Notes under the pieces: model-generated
The model's database searches: none
What the model was told of the DNA's origin: nothing
What the model saw: the letters and a program-made list of their open reading frames with translations, nothing else
Made by a program: the position numbers and the translations under genes
Part shown: one piece after another, positions 37,452 to 46,388 of the stretch
Position numbering within the stretch: position 1 is the first letter of the stretch
Layout: each line of letters begins with the position of its first letter
From: Arenibacter antarcticus
GTDB lineage: Bacteria > Bacteroidota > Bacteroidia > Flavobacteriales > Flavobacteriaceae
DNA: 64,000 bases
Reading direction: 5' to 3'
NCBI RefSeq assembly: GCF_041320605.1
Contig: NZ_CP166679.1
Location: forward strand, 1,426,001 to 1,490,000

Positions 37452-38685
37452 ACGTTCGTATTCAGTTTATATAGTGTTTTTTATTTGCTTCCTTGGAAGC
37501 ACAGGGATATTTGCGCAAACAAATGAGCAAAAGGCCTTGGAAACAAAGAGAGAACAATTAGAACAGGAAATCAAGGAAATTAACCGCTTGTTGTTCGCCG
37601 AAAAAAAAGAGCGGGGCACTGTACTAGATCAAATGGAAGCCATGGACCAGAAAATAAATGTGCGCCAACAATTAATTCGGGTAACCAATCAACAATCCAA
37701 CCTCTTAAATAGACAAATTAACACCAACATTAGAAATATTGGGAAATTGCGAGATGATCTGGCGCTTCTAAAAGAGGAATACGGGAATATGATCCTAAAG
37801 TCTTATCAGAACAAATCACAACAGAGCAGGCTCATGTTTCTATTGTCTGCCGACAATTTCTTTCAGGCCTTTAAACGGTTCCAGTATATGAAGCAGTATA
37901 CCCAATACCGACAGGAACAAGGGGAACAAATTCTAGTAAAGACCAACGAACTCACCAATTTAAACAAGGAACTTTCCACACAACGAAAGGAAAAAGACCG
38001 ACTGGTGGCCGAGAATACTTTGGTAAAAAACCAACTGTACAAGGAAATACAGTCGCAAAAAGAACTCCTGAAGACCATTAGGCGTAACGAAAGTAAATAC
38101 GCTTCTCAAATCAACAAAAAACAGCAAGAGGCCAAGCGTATTGATGCACAGATTGAACGATTGATTCGCAGCGCAATCGCGGCTTCCAATAAGGAAGTTG
38201 GCAAAAAAACCAATACCAAAGCAGTGAGCAGTAGTACATTTGTGCTTACGCCGGAAGCGACCATAGTGGCCAATAATTTCTCTGCCAATAAGGGGAAATT
38301 AATATGGCCAGTAGAAAAAGGGATTAAAAGACAGGGTTTTGGAATTTACAATGACGCCGTATACCCAGGAATAAAACATCAGAGCAATGGGGTTATCATT
38401 GCTACCGATGAAGGATCCCAAGCACGATCTATTTTTGAGGGGGAGGTCATCGCGATCCTATCAGTCCCCGGAGGCAATAAAGGGGTACAGATAAAACACG
38501 GAAACTACATTAGCACCTATTACAACCTTTCCAAAGTAAGCGTAAAAAAAGGAGATAAGGTAAGCATAAAGTCCAATTTAGGCGAGATATATACCAGTAA
38601 GACCGATGGCAGTACACGATTAAAATTCTATTTGTATAGGGATACTACAAGGCTCAATCCAGAAGATTGGATTTACCGCCTTTAA
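37441..38685 (+). CDS. EnvC-like protein with degenerate M23 (LytM) domain
   Basis: A 414-residue periplasmic protein: signal peptide (ending IFAQ), long coiled coil (about 30-250, Gln/Lys/Glu rich) and a C-terminal LytM-type domain (about 285-410). The M23 zinc ligands are lost: the usual YAHL histidine is replaced in YYNLS, and the LHFE motif reads LKFYL. The protein is therefore probably not a hydrolase but an amidase activator, as for E. coli EnvC in septal peptidoglycan splitting. It is the last gene of the dut-TPR-DUF4292 run. Confidence 0.88.
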   Translation: MKSKRSYSVYIVFFICFLGSTGIFAQTNEQKALETKREQLEQEIKEINRLLFAEKKERGTVLDQMEAMDQKINVRQQLIRVTNQQSNLLNRQINTNIRNIGKLRDDLALLKEEYGNMILKSYQNKSQQSRLMFLLSADNFFQAFKRFQYMKQYTQYRQEQGEQILVKTNELTNLNKELSTQRKEKDRLVAENTLVKNQLYKEIQSQKELLKTIRRNESKYASQINKKQQEAKRIDAQIERLIRSAIAASNKEVGKKTNTKAVSSSTFVLTPEATIVANNFSANKGKLIWPVEKGIKRQGFGIYNDAVYPGIKHQSNGVIIATDEGSQARSIFEGEVIAILSVPGGNKGVQIKHGNYISTYYNLSKVSVKKGDKVSIKSNLGEIYTSKTDGSTRLKFYLYRDTTRLNPEDWIYRL

Positions 38686-38843
38686 TGCCTCAGAACAGGA
38701 AAGATTATCACCTCCAATTCTAAAAGCTAATTTACCACTGTACCATGAAAGGGAGATACGCTATTTACAATTGCAAGATACTGTTGGGAAGAAGCATATA
38801 AAGCAAGATTTTGAACCAGATCCAGCAAGCTTGGAATCCTATA

Positions 38844-39356
38844 TTAATCCATAAAAATAGCGCGCAATTCCGTAGCTTCTTTGGGTTTCATTTTTCCCGC
38901 CAAGACCAAACTCAATTGTTTTCTTCGAAGGGCCGCTTCAAAACGTTCCTTTTCCAATGGGGTCTCTGGGGTAAGTTCTGGGACCTTAATGGGTTTACCA
39001 CTTTCATCAACCGCAACAAAGGTGTAGATCGCCTCGTTTACCTTAGATCTCTCACCGCTAAAGCGGTCTTCCATCCACACATCAATGTAAATCTCCATAG
39101 AGGTGTTAAACGCTCTTGAAACAGCTGCTTCCACCGTTACAACACTCCCAACGGGAACCGCTTGGTTAAATGCCACATGATTAACCGAGGCTGTGACCGT
39201 AACCCTTCTACTATGTCGCCTTGCAGCAATACTCGCAGCACGGTCCATACGGGCCAAAAGCTCTCCTCCAAACAAATTGTTCAAGGGGTTTGTTTCACTT
39301 GGCAATACCAAATCGGTCATTAATGTCCGGGATTCACTGGGCGTTTTGGGCTGCAT
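38844..39356 (-). CDS. Acyl-CoA thioesterase (hotdog fold, YciA/ACOT type)
   Basis: A protein of 170 residues with the single hotdog domain of the YciA/BFIT-like group: NPLNNLFGGELLARMDRAASIAA holds the catalytic-loop Asn and Asp, followed by VNHVAFNQAVPVG. It hydrolyses acyl-CoA thioesters; chain preference cannot be read from sequence. The ATG at 39356 is preferred to a TTG six codons upstream. It is followed on the minus strand by a 158-bp convergent gap. Confidence 0.88.
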   Translation of the reverse strand: MQPKTPSESRTLMTDLVLPSETNPLNNLFGGELLARMDRAASIAARRHSRRVTVTASVNHVAFNQAVPVGSVVTVEAAVSRAFNTSMEIYIDVWMEDRFSGERSKVNEAIYTFVAVDESGKPIKVPELTPETPLEKERFEAALRRKQLSLVLAGKMKPKEATELRAIFMD

Positions 39357-39414
39357 AAAAATTATTTTGCCCAAAGATACGTTGCTAATAAGTGATTGTA
39401 AAATAGAAATTCAA

Positions 39415-40362
39415 TTATTTCACCGACCGCATCCAAGCTTCCGAAGATTCGGAAAGTTTTATAGTGCGCAGTTGTTGCAAAGCCTCGTCAGCATCATCAT
39501 AACAACCGTAGGCAACCATATGCAGGCCATAATCGTTTTCTCCTATATACGAAGAATCATACCCCTTTTCCTTAAGCTGGTCCACTTTCTTCTCCGCATT
39601 TTCCTTAATTCTAAAGGCACCGGCGATAATCTGGTGAGCACCACGTTTTTTTGGCGTACTAATATTTAGGGATATAACTGGCAATTCTAAGGGAGCCGTA
39701 TTGAAGAAAGTAGCTTCCTGAATGTTTTTGGACACCTGTTGTTGGGCCTCCTGACGTACCAATTGTTGGTTATTCAAATTTTCATTGTACAAACGATAAC
39801 CTGTAAAGCTAGTAGCTACCGCCAACAATATTACTGCAGCGTATTTTAAATAAGGCCTAATACCTGATTCTTTACGCGCTTCGGGAGTAATAATGAAAGG
39901 GATTTTTTCTTCTAGCTCTAAAATTTCTTCTTTCAAAACTTCCCTCGTAATAGGGGAAGCTACAAAAGAGGACAGTCCAAAAGATGAAGTAAGGTAATTG
40001 ACCTCATTGGAAGGTTGGAACTGTGTTTTCCCTTCTTTGTTGAGCCATAATTGGCCTAGATTGGGAAAGCCAAGTTTCTCCCCCGCTTCTAAGCGTTGTC
40101 TCCACTGTTGTGAAACAAGAGCGATCTTTTTCTGCATGTCCTCGTAGGACATTTTTTCCACGTCGGCCATATAAGATACTAAAAGGCCATCATTAGAAGT
40201 AAGCTGCTCATTAAAAGATACAGTTTTGGTAGGTGGCAAAAATGTGTTGTTACTTTCATTGATGACCGCCGATCTTACCTGGGTTAAAAAGGCACCAAAT
40301 TCTGGTACCATAACACAATTATATCTATAAAGTAGCTCCGCTATGTAATGCTCAGTTCCCAT
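39415..40362 (-). CDS. HU-CCDC81-like and SPOR domain membrane protein
   Basis: A protein of 315 residues starting MGTEHYIAELLYRYNCVMVPEFGAF, matching the N-terminal HU-like (CCDC81-type) domains of Bacteroidota SPOR proteins. A transmembrane helix (about 170-187) follows, then a periplasmic linker and a C-terminal SPOR domain (about 235-312, HQIIAGAFRIKENAEKKVDQL). SPOR binds denuded septal peptidoglycan, so the protein may connect the cytoplasmic nucleoid or DNA side to the division site. It is divergent from dprA. Confidence 0.85.
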   Translation of the reverse strand: MGTEHYIAELLYRYNCVMVPEFGAFLTQVRSAVINESNNTFLPPTKTVSFNEQLTSNDGLLVSYMADVEKMSYEDMQKKIALVSQQWRQRLEAGEKLGFPNLGQLWLNKEGKTQFQPSNEVNYLTSSFGLSSFVASPITREVLKEEILELEEKIPFIITPEARKESGIRPYLKYAAVILLAVATSFTGYRLYNENLNNQQLVRQEAQQQVSKNIQEATFFNTAPLELPVISLNISTPKKRGAHQIIAGAFRIKENAEKKVDQLKEKGYDSSYIGENDYGLHMVAYGCYDDADEALQQLRTIKLSESSEAWMRSVK

Positions 40363-40466
40363 AAGAACAAAGATTGTAAATTTTATACAAGTTAAAAACC
40401 CTTCGGCCATCTTTTTATTAACATAATAATTTATGTATTTTGTAAACAATTAAGCTAGCGGTATAA

Positions 40467-41570
40467 ATGTCTAAAGATGAAATAATTGCCTATTTAAGGC
40501 TACAGAGCGTTCCTAATATTGGTGATATTACCGCCAAGAAATTAATAGCCCACTGTGGTGGAGCAGAAGCCATTTTCTCGTGCAAAATGGATTCCCTTTT
40601 AAAAATTGATGGTATTGGCCGGTTTACCCTAAAGGGATTAAAGGACACACAGCATCTAGAAGCAGCGGAGGAAGAGTATAGCTATATTAAAGAAAATGAA
40701 ATTCAGCTCTACAGTTATACAGACCCCAATTATCCTACTTACTTAAAACATTGTATAGATGGACCGATCCTGCTTTTTGGAAGTGGTAAGATCGATCTAA
40801 ACAACCAAAGGATTATCAGTGTAGTGGGAACTAGGAATATTACTAGTTATGGCACCGCTTTCTGTGAGGAATTAATAGATACATTGGCACCACTAGATCC
40901 TATAATTGTTAGTGGTTTTGCATATGGAGTGGATATCTGCGTACAAAAATCCGCAATAAAAAACGGCCTACAGACTATTGGCTGCTTGGCTCACGGATTA
41001 AATCAAATCTACCCTAAGCAGCATAAGCGATTTATAGTGGATGTAGAAAAAAGAGGTGGTTTTTTTACGGAATTTTGGAGTACCTCAGAACCGGAAAGGG
41101 AAAATTTTTTAAAGCGAAATCGGATAATTGCAGGCATGAGCGAAGCCACCATAGTGGTAGAATCGGCAGAAAAAGGAGGCAGTTTAGTCACCGCCGATAT
41201 TGCCAACAGCTACAGTCGAGATGTTTTTGCAGTTCCCGGCAGGGTACAGGACCGATATAGTACGGGCTGCAACAACCTAATTAAACAACAAAAGGCACAA
41301 ATGTTAACCTCAGCTGCCGATCTGATCTATATGCTGGGTTGGGAATTGGAGGAAAAACAAACCAAGACCGTGCAAAAACAATTGTTCGTAGAATTGGACG
41401 AAACGGAAAAAGACATCTACACCTATCTTCAAACAGGGGGAAAACAAATGCTAGACAGCATAGCTTTGGACTGTAAACTTCCAATATATAAGGTGTCTTC
41501 TACCTTGCTTAACATGGAAATGAAAGGAGTAATAAGGCCCCTACCTGGAAAATTATTTGAAGCAATTTAA
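40467..41570 (+). CDS. dprA: DNA-processing protein DprA
   Basis: Binds incoming single-stranded DNA and loads RecA during natural transformation. The 367-residue protein has an N-terminal helix-hairpin-helix region (VPNIGDITAKKLIAHCGG), the Rossmann-like core with VVGTRNITSYG, SGFAYGVDI, LAHGLNQIYPKQHK and KRNRIIAGMSEATIVVE, and a C-terminal winged-helix (about 305-365). recA lies 5 kb away on the other strand. Confidence 0.95.
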   Translation: MSKDEIIAYLRLQSVPNIGDITAKKLIAHCGGAEAIFSCKMDSLLKIDGIGRFTLKGLKDTQHLEAAEEEYSYIKENEIQLYSYTDPNYPTYLKHCIDGPILLFGSGKIDLNNQRIISVVGTRNITSYGTAFCEELIDTLAPLDPIIVSGFAYGVDICVQKSAIKNGLQTIGCLAHGLNQIYPKQHKRFIVDVEKRGGFFTEFWSTSEPERENFLKRNRIIAGMSEATIVVESAEKGGSLVTADIANSYSRDVFAVPGRVQDRYSTGCNNLIKQQKAQMLTSAADLIYMLGWELEEKQTKTVQKQLFVELDETEKDIYTYLQTGGKQMLDSIALDCKLPIYKVSSTLLNMEMKGVIRPLPGKLFEAI

Positions 41571-41783
41571 AATACTACTACCTTACTTTGACCACTAATT
41601 AGTACTCCATTGAGAACCTATCCCTCTTTTGTCTTGACAAATTATTATTCCTACCAGATTTCCGACCAATAGGTTTGTATAGTACATTTTCAGACCCAGA
41701 TAAATACAATTCTCGACCTTACAGCGGGAATAACTGCTAATTAATGATGTGGCATATATTAAAATTGACCTTCGCAAAAACAA

Positions 41784-41805
41784 CAAAAGACCAAACGGTC
41801 TTTTG
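41784..41805 (-). terminator. Terminator between dprA and trpS
   Basis: CAAAAGACC and GGTCTTTTG form a perfect 9-bp stem with a 4-base loop. On the minus strand it is followed by TTGTTTTTG, just after the trpS stop. It may also end plus-strand transcripts from dprA. Confidence 0.75.
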
Positions 41806-41811
41806 TCTTTC

Positions 41812-42780
41812 CTAATACCCAACTTTTTTTCTTACCCGATCCAAAACCTCATCGGCCACAATTTTGGCCTTTTCCGCCCCCAAAGCCAAGGCTGCATCCA
41901 ATTCGTCTAGGTGGGTCATATAGTAATCGAACTTTTCTCGGGCCTCCCCAAATCGATCTATCACCACTTCGTACAAGGCTTGCTTGGCATGACCGTATCC
42001 ATAATTCCCCCTGAGGTAATTCTCGCGCATTTCCGCAACCTGACTTTCTGAAGCCAGAATTTTATACAAAGCAAAAACGTTATCCGTCTCTGGATCTTTA
42101 GGGTCTTCCATAGGAGTACTGTCCGTTTGTATTCCCATTATCTGTTTTCTCAATTGCTTATCGGTTTGAAAAAGACTGATAAGATTGCCCTTGCTTTTAC
42201 TCATCTTATCCCCATCCGTTCCAGGAATGTACATGGTGTCTTCCTGCACCTTGCCATTTGGTAACACGAAGGTTTCCCCCAACTGCGCATGAAATCTCGA
42301 GGCTACATCGCGGGCCATTTCCAAATGTTGCATCTGGTCCTTGCCTACGGGCACTATTTCCGCATCATAAAGCAGAATATCCGCTGCCATTAACATGGGA
42401 TAAAAAAACAGTCCAGCGTTAATGTCATCCAGTCTATCGGCCTTGTCCTTAAATGAATGGGCGAGGGTAAGTCGCTGATATGGAAAAAAACAACTTAGGT
42501 ACCACGCCAGTTCCGCAGTTTGTGGAATATCGCTTTGACGATAAAATACCGTTTTATTTATATCCAAGCCAAAAGCAAGCCAAGTAGCGGCAACGGCATA
42601 GGTGTTGTTTCGCAATTCTTCACCGTTTTTGATCTGGGTAAGCGAGTGCATATCGGCAATAAAAAGAAAAGATTCGTTTTCGGGATCGTTGGCCATTTTT
42701 ATGGCAGGGATAATTGCCCCCAATATATTTCCCAAGTGTGGGGTTCCCGTACTTTGTATTCCTGTTAATATTCGTGCCAT
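41812..42780 (-). CDS. trpS: Tryptophanyl-tRNA synthetase
   Basis: Class I aminoacyl-tRNA synthetase charging tRNA-Trp. The HIGH-like motif is TPHLGN near residue 13 and the KMSKS loop reads DKMSKSKGN (about 192-200). Length 322 is normal for bacterial TrpRS. A minus-strand TACCTTTG at 42801-42808 is a good -7 promoter element for it. It is divergent from plsC. Confidence 0.97.
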   Translation of the reverse strand: MARILTGIQSTGTPHLGNILGAIIPAIKMANDPENESFLFIADMHSLTQIKNGEELRNNTYAVAATWLAFGLDINKTVFYRQSDIPQTAELAWYLSCFFPYQRLTLAHSFKDKADRLDDINAGLFFYPMLMAADILLYDAEIVPVGKDQMQHLEMARDVASRFHAQLGETFVLPNGKVQEDTMYIPGTDGDKMSKSKGNLISLFQTDKQLRKQIMGIQTDSTPMEDPKDPETDNVFALYKILASESQVAEMRENYLRGNYGYGHAKQALYEVVIDRFGEAREKFDYYMTHLDELDAALALGAEKAKIVADEVLDRVRKKVGY

Positions 42781-42852
42781 TAGATTGTTTTCAAAGAAGA
42801 CAAAGGTAAAAGAATTCCTAAATAGGAACTTAAAATTATTACTTTTGATTTC

Positions 42853-43596
42853 ATGATTTCAATCCTAAGAAAAATAGGTCAAACATTATATCGTGTTTGG
42901 TTTTATATTTTGGTTGCACTCCCCATTTTGGTCATGTTTCCTTTTTTGTTGTTGTTTACCTTCTCAGAAAAAACTTATTCCCAGTTCTTTTGGGTGGCCC
43001 GTAATATTTGGGCAAATTGTATTATTTATGGGATGGGATGGTATCCACAGATAAAAAAAGAGCAGCAGTTGGTAAAAGGGGAAAGTTATATGTTAGTAGC
43101 CAACCACACTAGCATGTTAGACATTATGTTGATGTTAAAAGTGAGTAAAAATCCCTTTGTTTTTATCGGAAAGAAGGAACTTGTAAAAATCCCACTCTTT
43201 GGATTTTTCTACAAACGAGTTTGCATTTTGGTCGACCGAGAAAGTACAAAGAGCAGAAGTGCCGTTTACAGAAGGGCACAAAGAAGATTAAGTCAAGGAC
43301 TCAGTATCTGTATTTTCCCCGAAGGAGGAGTGCCAGACGAGGAGGTGTTTTTAGACGATTTTAAGGAAGGTGCCTTTAAAATGGCCATAGCACATAAAAT
43401 ACCCATTGTTCCCATTACTTTTTGCGACAATAAAAAACGATTTTCTTTTACCTTCTTTAGCGGGGGACCAGGAAAAATAAGGGCTAGGGTGCATCGCTTT
43501 TTTGATACCGCCCAACTTAATGAAGAAGATAAAAACGGACTTAAAGAAAAGATAAGGTCGGTTATCCTAGAAGAACTGAAAGCTAATTGCCCTTAA
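42853..43596 (+). CDS. plsC: 1-acyl-sn-glycerol-3-phosphate acyltransferase
   Basis: Membrane-bound acyltransferase that converts lysophosphatidate to phosphatidate. The HX4D catalytic motif is His85-Asp90 (HTSMLD), the glycerol-phosphate site is FPEGG (155-159) and one or two hydrophobic helices lie in residues 15-40. Length 247 is typical. TACTTTTG at 42840-42847 is a -7-like element only 6 bp before the ATG, which would give a very short leader. Confidence 0.93.
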   Translation: MISILRKIGQTLYRVWFYILVALPILVMFPFLLLFTFSEKTYSQFFWVARNIWANCIIYGMGWYPQIKKEQQLVKGESYMLVANHTSMLDIMLMLKVSKNPFVFIGKKELVKIPLFGFFYKRVCILVDRESTKSRSAVYRRAQRRLSQGLSICIFPEGGVPDEEVFLDDFKEGAFKMAIAHKIPIVPITFCDNKKRFSFTFFSGGPGKIRARVHRFFDTAQLNEEDKNGLKEKIRSVILEELKANCP

Positions 43597-43635
43597 TGCA
43601 TAGGTAAAACAATCCCTTCACAGATTTCCACAAAA

Positions 43636-43660
43636 TTTTAAGGCCTCCAATGCCTTAAAA
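43636..43660 (-). terminator. Hairpin overlapping the stop of the beta-barrel gene
   Basis: TTTTAAGGC (43636-43644) and GCCTTAAAA (43652-43660) form a perfect 9-bp stem; on the minus strand it ends in AAAATTTTG. The arm covers the stop codon at 43655-43657. It probably ends the sigma/barrel operon convergent with plsC. Confidence 0.6.
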
Positions 43661-45154
43661 CTTAAAGCTAAAACCGCTATAAACCCCTAAGGAATAGGGA
43701 TCAAAATTTCCCGAAGTATCATTAAATGTATTTAAGTGGTACTTAAATACTGGCTCAATGTTTAGTTTCAATTTGGTGTTAAACTTATAATTAAGCCCCA
43801 ATCCTATATTGGTACTGAAATTTACAGAATTTATATTATTGGCCTCTCCCAGTTCCGTTGTTTGTCCACTAGACTGCAAAACCACTACATTATCCGTCAG
43901 GAAAAGTGAACTTAATCCACCTATCAAGTTTACCCCAAATTTACTATCCAATATGGCGTAATTCATCTCTAGGGGAACTTCTAGATATCCAATTTGCTGC
44001 CCCATTGTCCCCATACGAGCAGGACTCTTACCAGTAAAATCTAGAGCAACCGGCATATCCGACTGTGGAGCCCCCAACGGCCTCCTAGTTTCCCTAAGTA
44101 CAATGGACTGTGCAGTATTAGTGTAATTAATATTCTTTAGCTGAGCTTGGGCAGGGGCGTTAAAAGAAGAAGAAAAAGACACATCATTGGTATTATAACC
44201 AAAGTCCACCTTATGAATCCCAGAACGTATGCTAACTTTTTTAGAAACCTCATAAGCCACATTCACCCCATAGCTGAGCGTAACATTTCCAGTTTTGGAA
44301 TTGGATGCCAAAATAGAATTAATGGGAGACCCCCCACCAATACCATTAAAATAAACTGGAGCTACACTTGGCCCAGCAGACCATTTTCCACCTTTTACTT
44401 CTGCAACTTTAATGGTTTCTTCCTCTCTTTCAATTTCGTCAAATATAGATTTTTTCTTAGGGTCTATTGGTTGTACAGGAGCCTCTATAGCTACAGGCAA
44501 TTGATCTTGCCCACTCTTGTGGGGAGTATCGCCATCTGCTAATTTTTTATCGTCAGAAACCTGAAAAGCATTTGAAGTTTTTAGCACATCGCCTTTCGCA
44601 TCCTGTTTATTACCAAGAGCTGGATTTTCCTTCAACTTTTGACCATTATCTTTTTTAGCCGCGTTATCCGCTACGCCCATTTCTTTAGCGTCTACGATGG
44701 TTGAGGTTTTGTCGGTTTTACTCTTATCGATGGTCGATGCTGCGACCCCACCATTGGTACTTGACTTTATGTAATTATTTGTTTTAGCTACAACACTCCC
44801 CTTGGATTCTTTCCATTCTTTTTCCCCCGTAGTAGTTACAGAAGTCGCCTCCTTAATGGTATTGTTCAGGATATCGTTAGTTATGTTGTTGGCGTCCTCA
44901 TCTGCGCTCTTATTCTCTACATCCGTAAGTATTGGGTATACGGTATTGGTACTGGAAAATGGATTTACGGCAAAGAACAATATTGCCAGTACGGCAGCAA
45001 CTCCACCAAGTTTCCACCATAGAGGAATAACTCGTCGAGATCGATGCTTTTTATCCAAAGACGCCTCTATGGAGCGCCAAACATCTTTGTCTGGCAGTTC
45101 CTGGAAGTCGGTCAGCTTCTCTTGGAATAGTTTGTCTATTTTATCTTCATTCAT
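43655..45154 (-). CDS. Anti-sigma-like N-terminus fused to an outer-membrane beta-barrel
   Basis: A 499-residue protein with three parts: a short cytosolic N-terminus (1-44, MNEDKIDKLFQEKLTDFQ with DVWRSIEASL), one transmembrane helix (about 46-63), a long low-complexity periplasmic region rich in Lys, Asn, Asp and Thr (65-250), and a C-terminal domain (about 255-499) of amphipathic strands ending GFSFKF like an outer-membrane barrel. It follows an ECF sigma gene by 38 bp, so the N-terminus may be an anti-sigma element. How one chain would serve both membranes is not evident. Confidence 0.8.
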   Translation of the reverse strand: MNEDKIDKLFQEKLTDFQELPDKDVWRSIEASLDKKHRSRRVIPLWWKLGGVAAVLAILFFAVNPFSSTNTVYPILTDVENKSADEDANNITNDILNNTIKEATSVTTTGEKEWKESKGSVVAKTNNYIKSSTNGGVAASTIDKSKTDKTSTIVDAKEMGVADNAAKKDNGQKLKENPALGNKQDAKGDVLKTSNAFQVSDDKKLADGDTPHKSGQDQLPVAIEAPVQPIDPKKKSIFDEIEREEETIKVAEVKGGKWSAGPSVAPVYFNGIGGGSPINSILASNSKTGNVTLSYGVNVAYEVSKKVSIRSGIHKVDFGYNTNDVSFSSSFNAPAQAQLKNINYTNTAQSIVLRETRRPLGAPQSDMPVALDFTGKSPARMGTMGQQIGYLEVPLEMNYAILDSKFGVNLIGGLSSLFLTDNVVVLQSSGQTTELGEANNINSVNFSTNIGLGLNYKFNTKLKLNIEPVFKYHLNTFNDTSGNFDPYSLGVYSGFSFKF

Positions 45155-45192
45155 GTGTTGTACGCTTAAGCCAATAGCGCCATATACAGGGT

Positions 45193-45735
45193 TTATCCCT
45201 CCATATGGATCTTGGCTTTGTTGGTTTCGATTTTTTCTTTTAATATGTTTCTGGCCCTGGCAAGGTTGGATTTAGAAGTTCCCAGAGAGGTTCCCAGCAT
45301 TTCACTTATTTCCTTATGACTGTAACCGTCCAACACATATAAATTAAATGTCAGTCGATATTTATTTGGGAGTTCCTGAATATACCCCAATAAGGTTTGA
45401 AGGTCTAGATCCATAGATCCCGTTTCCTCTACACTCTCCTCCTCTATATTCTCGGACACCAACGATAATCGTTCTTCCTTTCTATATTTCTGTAGCACCG
45501 TATTTATGGTGATACGCTTTATCCAACCTTCAAAGGAACCTTGATGCTTAAATTGATCGATTTTACTAAAAATCGTCATAAAACTATCGTGTAAGCTGTC
45601 CTCGGCCTCCGTTTTATTGCGAGAATATTTGAGACAAACACCAAACAGTATCCGAGAATAATCTCGGTATAGCTGCTCTTGCGCTTGTCTTTTCCCTTTT
45701 TTGCAATTATTAATGAGCTCAATTAGATTACTCAA
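45193..45735 (-). CDS. ECF-type RNA polymerase sigma factor
   Basis: A 180-residue group IV sigma-70: region 2 (about 20-90) with EAEDSLHDSFMTIFSKIDQF and the -10 binding GWIKRITINTVLQKYRK, region 4 (about 120-175) with LPNKYRLTFNLYVLDGYSHKE and EMLGTSLGTSKSNLARARN. The start is TTG, because an in-frame stop lies four codons upstream and no ATG precedes region 2. It is downstream of a lipoprotein gene and upstream of the TM/barrel protein, probable partner in signalling. Confidence 0.92.
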   Translation of the reverse strand: MSNLIELINNCKKGKRQAQEQLYRDYSRILFGVCLKYSRNKTEAEDSLHDSFMTIFSKIDQFKHQGSFEGWIKRITINTVLQKYRKEERLSLVSENIEEESVEETGSMDLDLQTLLGYIQELPNKYRLTFNLYVLDGYSHKEISEMLGTSLGTSKSNLARARNILKEKIETNKAKIHMEG

Positions 45736-45759
45736 AATATAGTTTAGGTTAAGCTATTT

Positions 45760-46197
45760 CTATTCTCCGTCCGTATTGCCCGAATTTACAGGTACCGTAA
45801 ACTCCAGATAAACAGGATCTCCGTTTTCATCTTCTCCAGTCCAAAATTTAAACAAATAGGGCTGATTATACAATACCTCAAAGTTAAAAGATGCTGGGAC
45901 TTCCTCCAGTTTTTCGGTGCATTCCGAATCTTTATCTTCAATTACCGACCCAATAGCTACTACGTTTCGAGTGGTGATTTCTTCCTTAACTACATCAAAA
46001 CCTTCGAAGAAGGTACAATTGTTAGGCCTAAGATAGTTGACTTTTATCTTATAGACGCTACCGTAATCGAATGATTCGGGCATTTCTACTGATTTAATCT
46101 GTAAGGCTTCAAAATGGTAGTTTACCCCATCATCTACAGAGCAAGATGACAATACCGAAAAAGCGGTAACAACCAGCAAAAAGAGTTTTCTTTTCAT
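45760..46197 (-). CDS. Small lipoprotein of unknown function
   Basis: A protein of about 145 residues with a lipobox (VLSSC, Cys near residue 19) and a beta-rich mature part with NYLRPNNCTFFEGFDVV and YLFKFWTGEDENGDPVYL. No family is recognised. Its stop is 24 bp before the sigma factor start, so it is likely in the sigma/barrel operon and may be an envelope sensor or target. An alternative start lies eight codons upstream. Confidence 0.7.
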   Translation of the reverse strand: MKRKLFLLVVTAFSVLSSCSVDDGVNYHFEALQIKSVEMPESFDYGSVYKIKVNYLRPNNCTFFEGFDVVKEEITTRNVVAIGSVIEDKDSECTEKLEEVPASFNFEVLYNQPYLFKFWTGEDENGDPVYLEFTVPVNSGNTDGE

Positions 46198-46349
46198 GTT
46201 ATTTAAGTTTAGAATCATCAAGGGAAACAGATGGCTACTATAAATCGATATAAATATAATAGGTATCTAAAAAATAATAAACCTTCCGCTTCACAACGAT
46301 TGCTTTTTGCTATTAGATGTAGAATGAATTTAAAGGTTGCGTACGGGGA

Positions 46350-46378
46350 AAAAAAAATCCCGATTAAATCGGGATTTA
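46350..46378 (-). terminator. Intrinsic terminator of recA
   Basis: AATCCCGAT (46356-46364) and ATCGGGATT (46368-46376) form a perfect 9-bp stem with loop TAA; on the minus strand a run of eight T follows. It lies just after the recA stop. Confidence 0.88.
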
Positions 46379-46388
46379 GTATTTGTAA

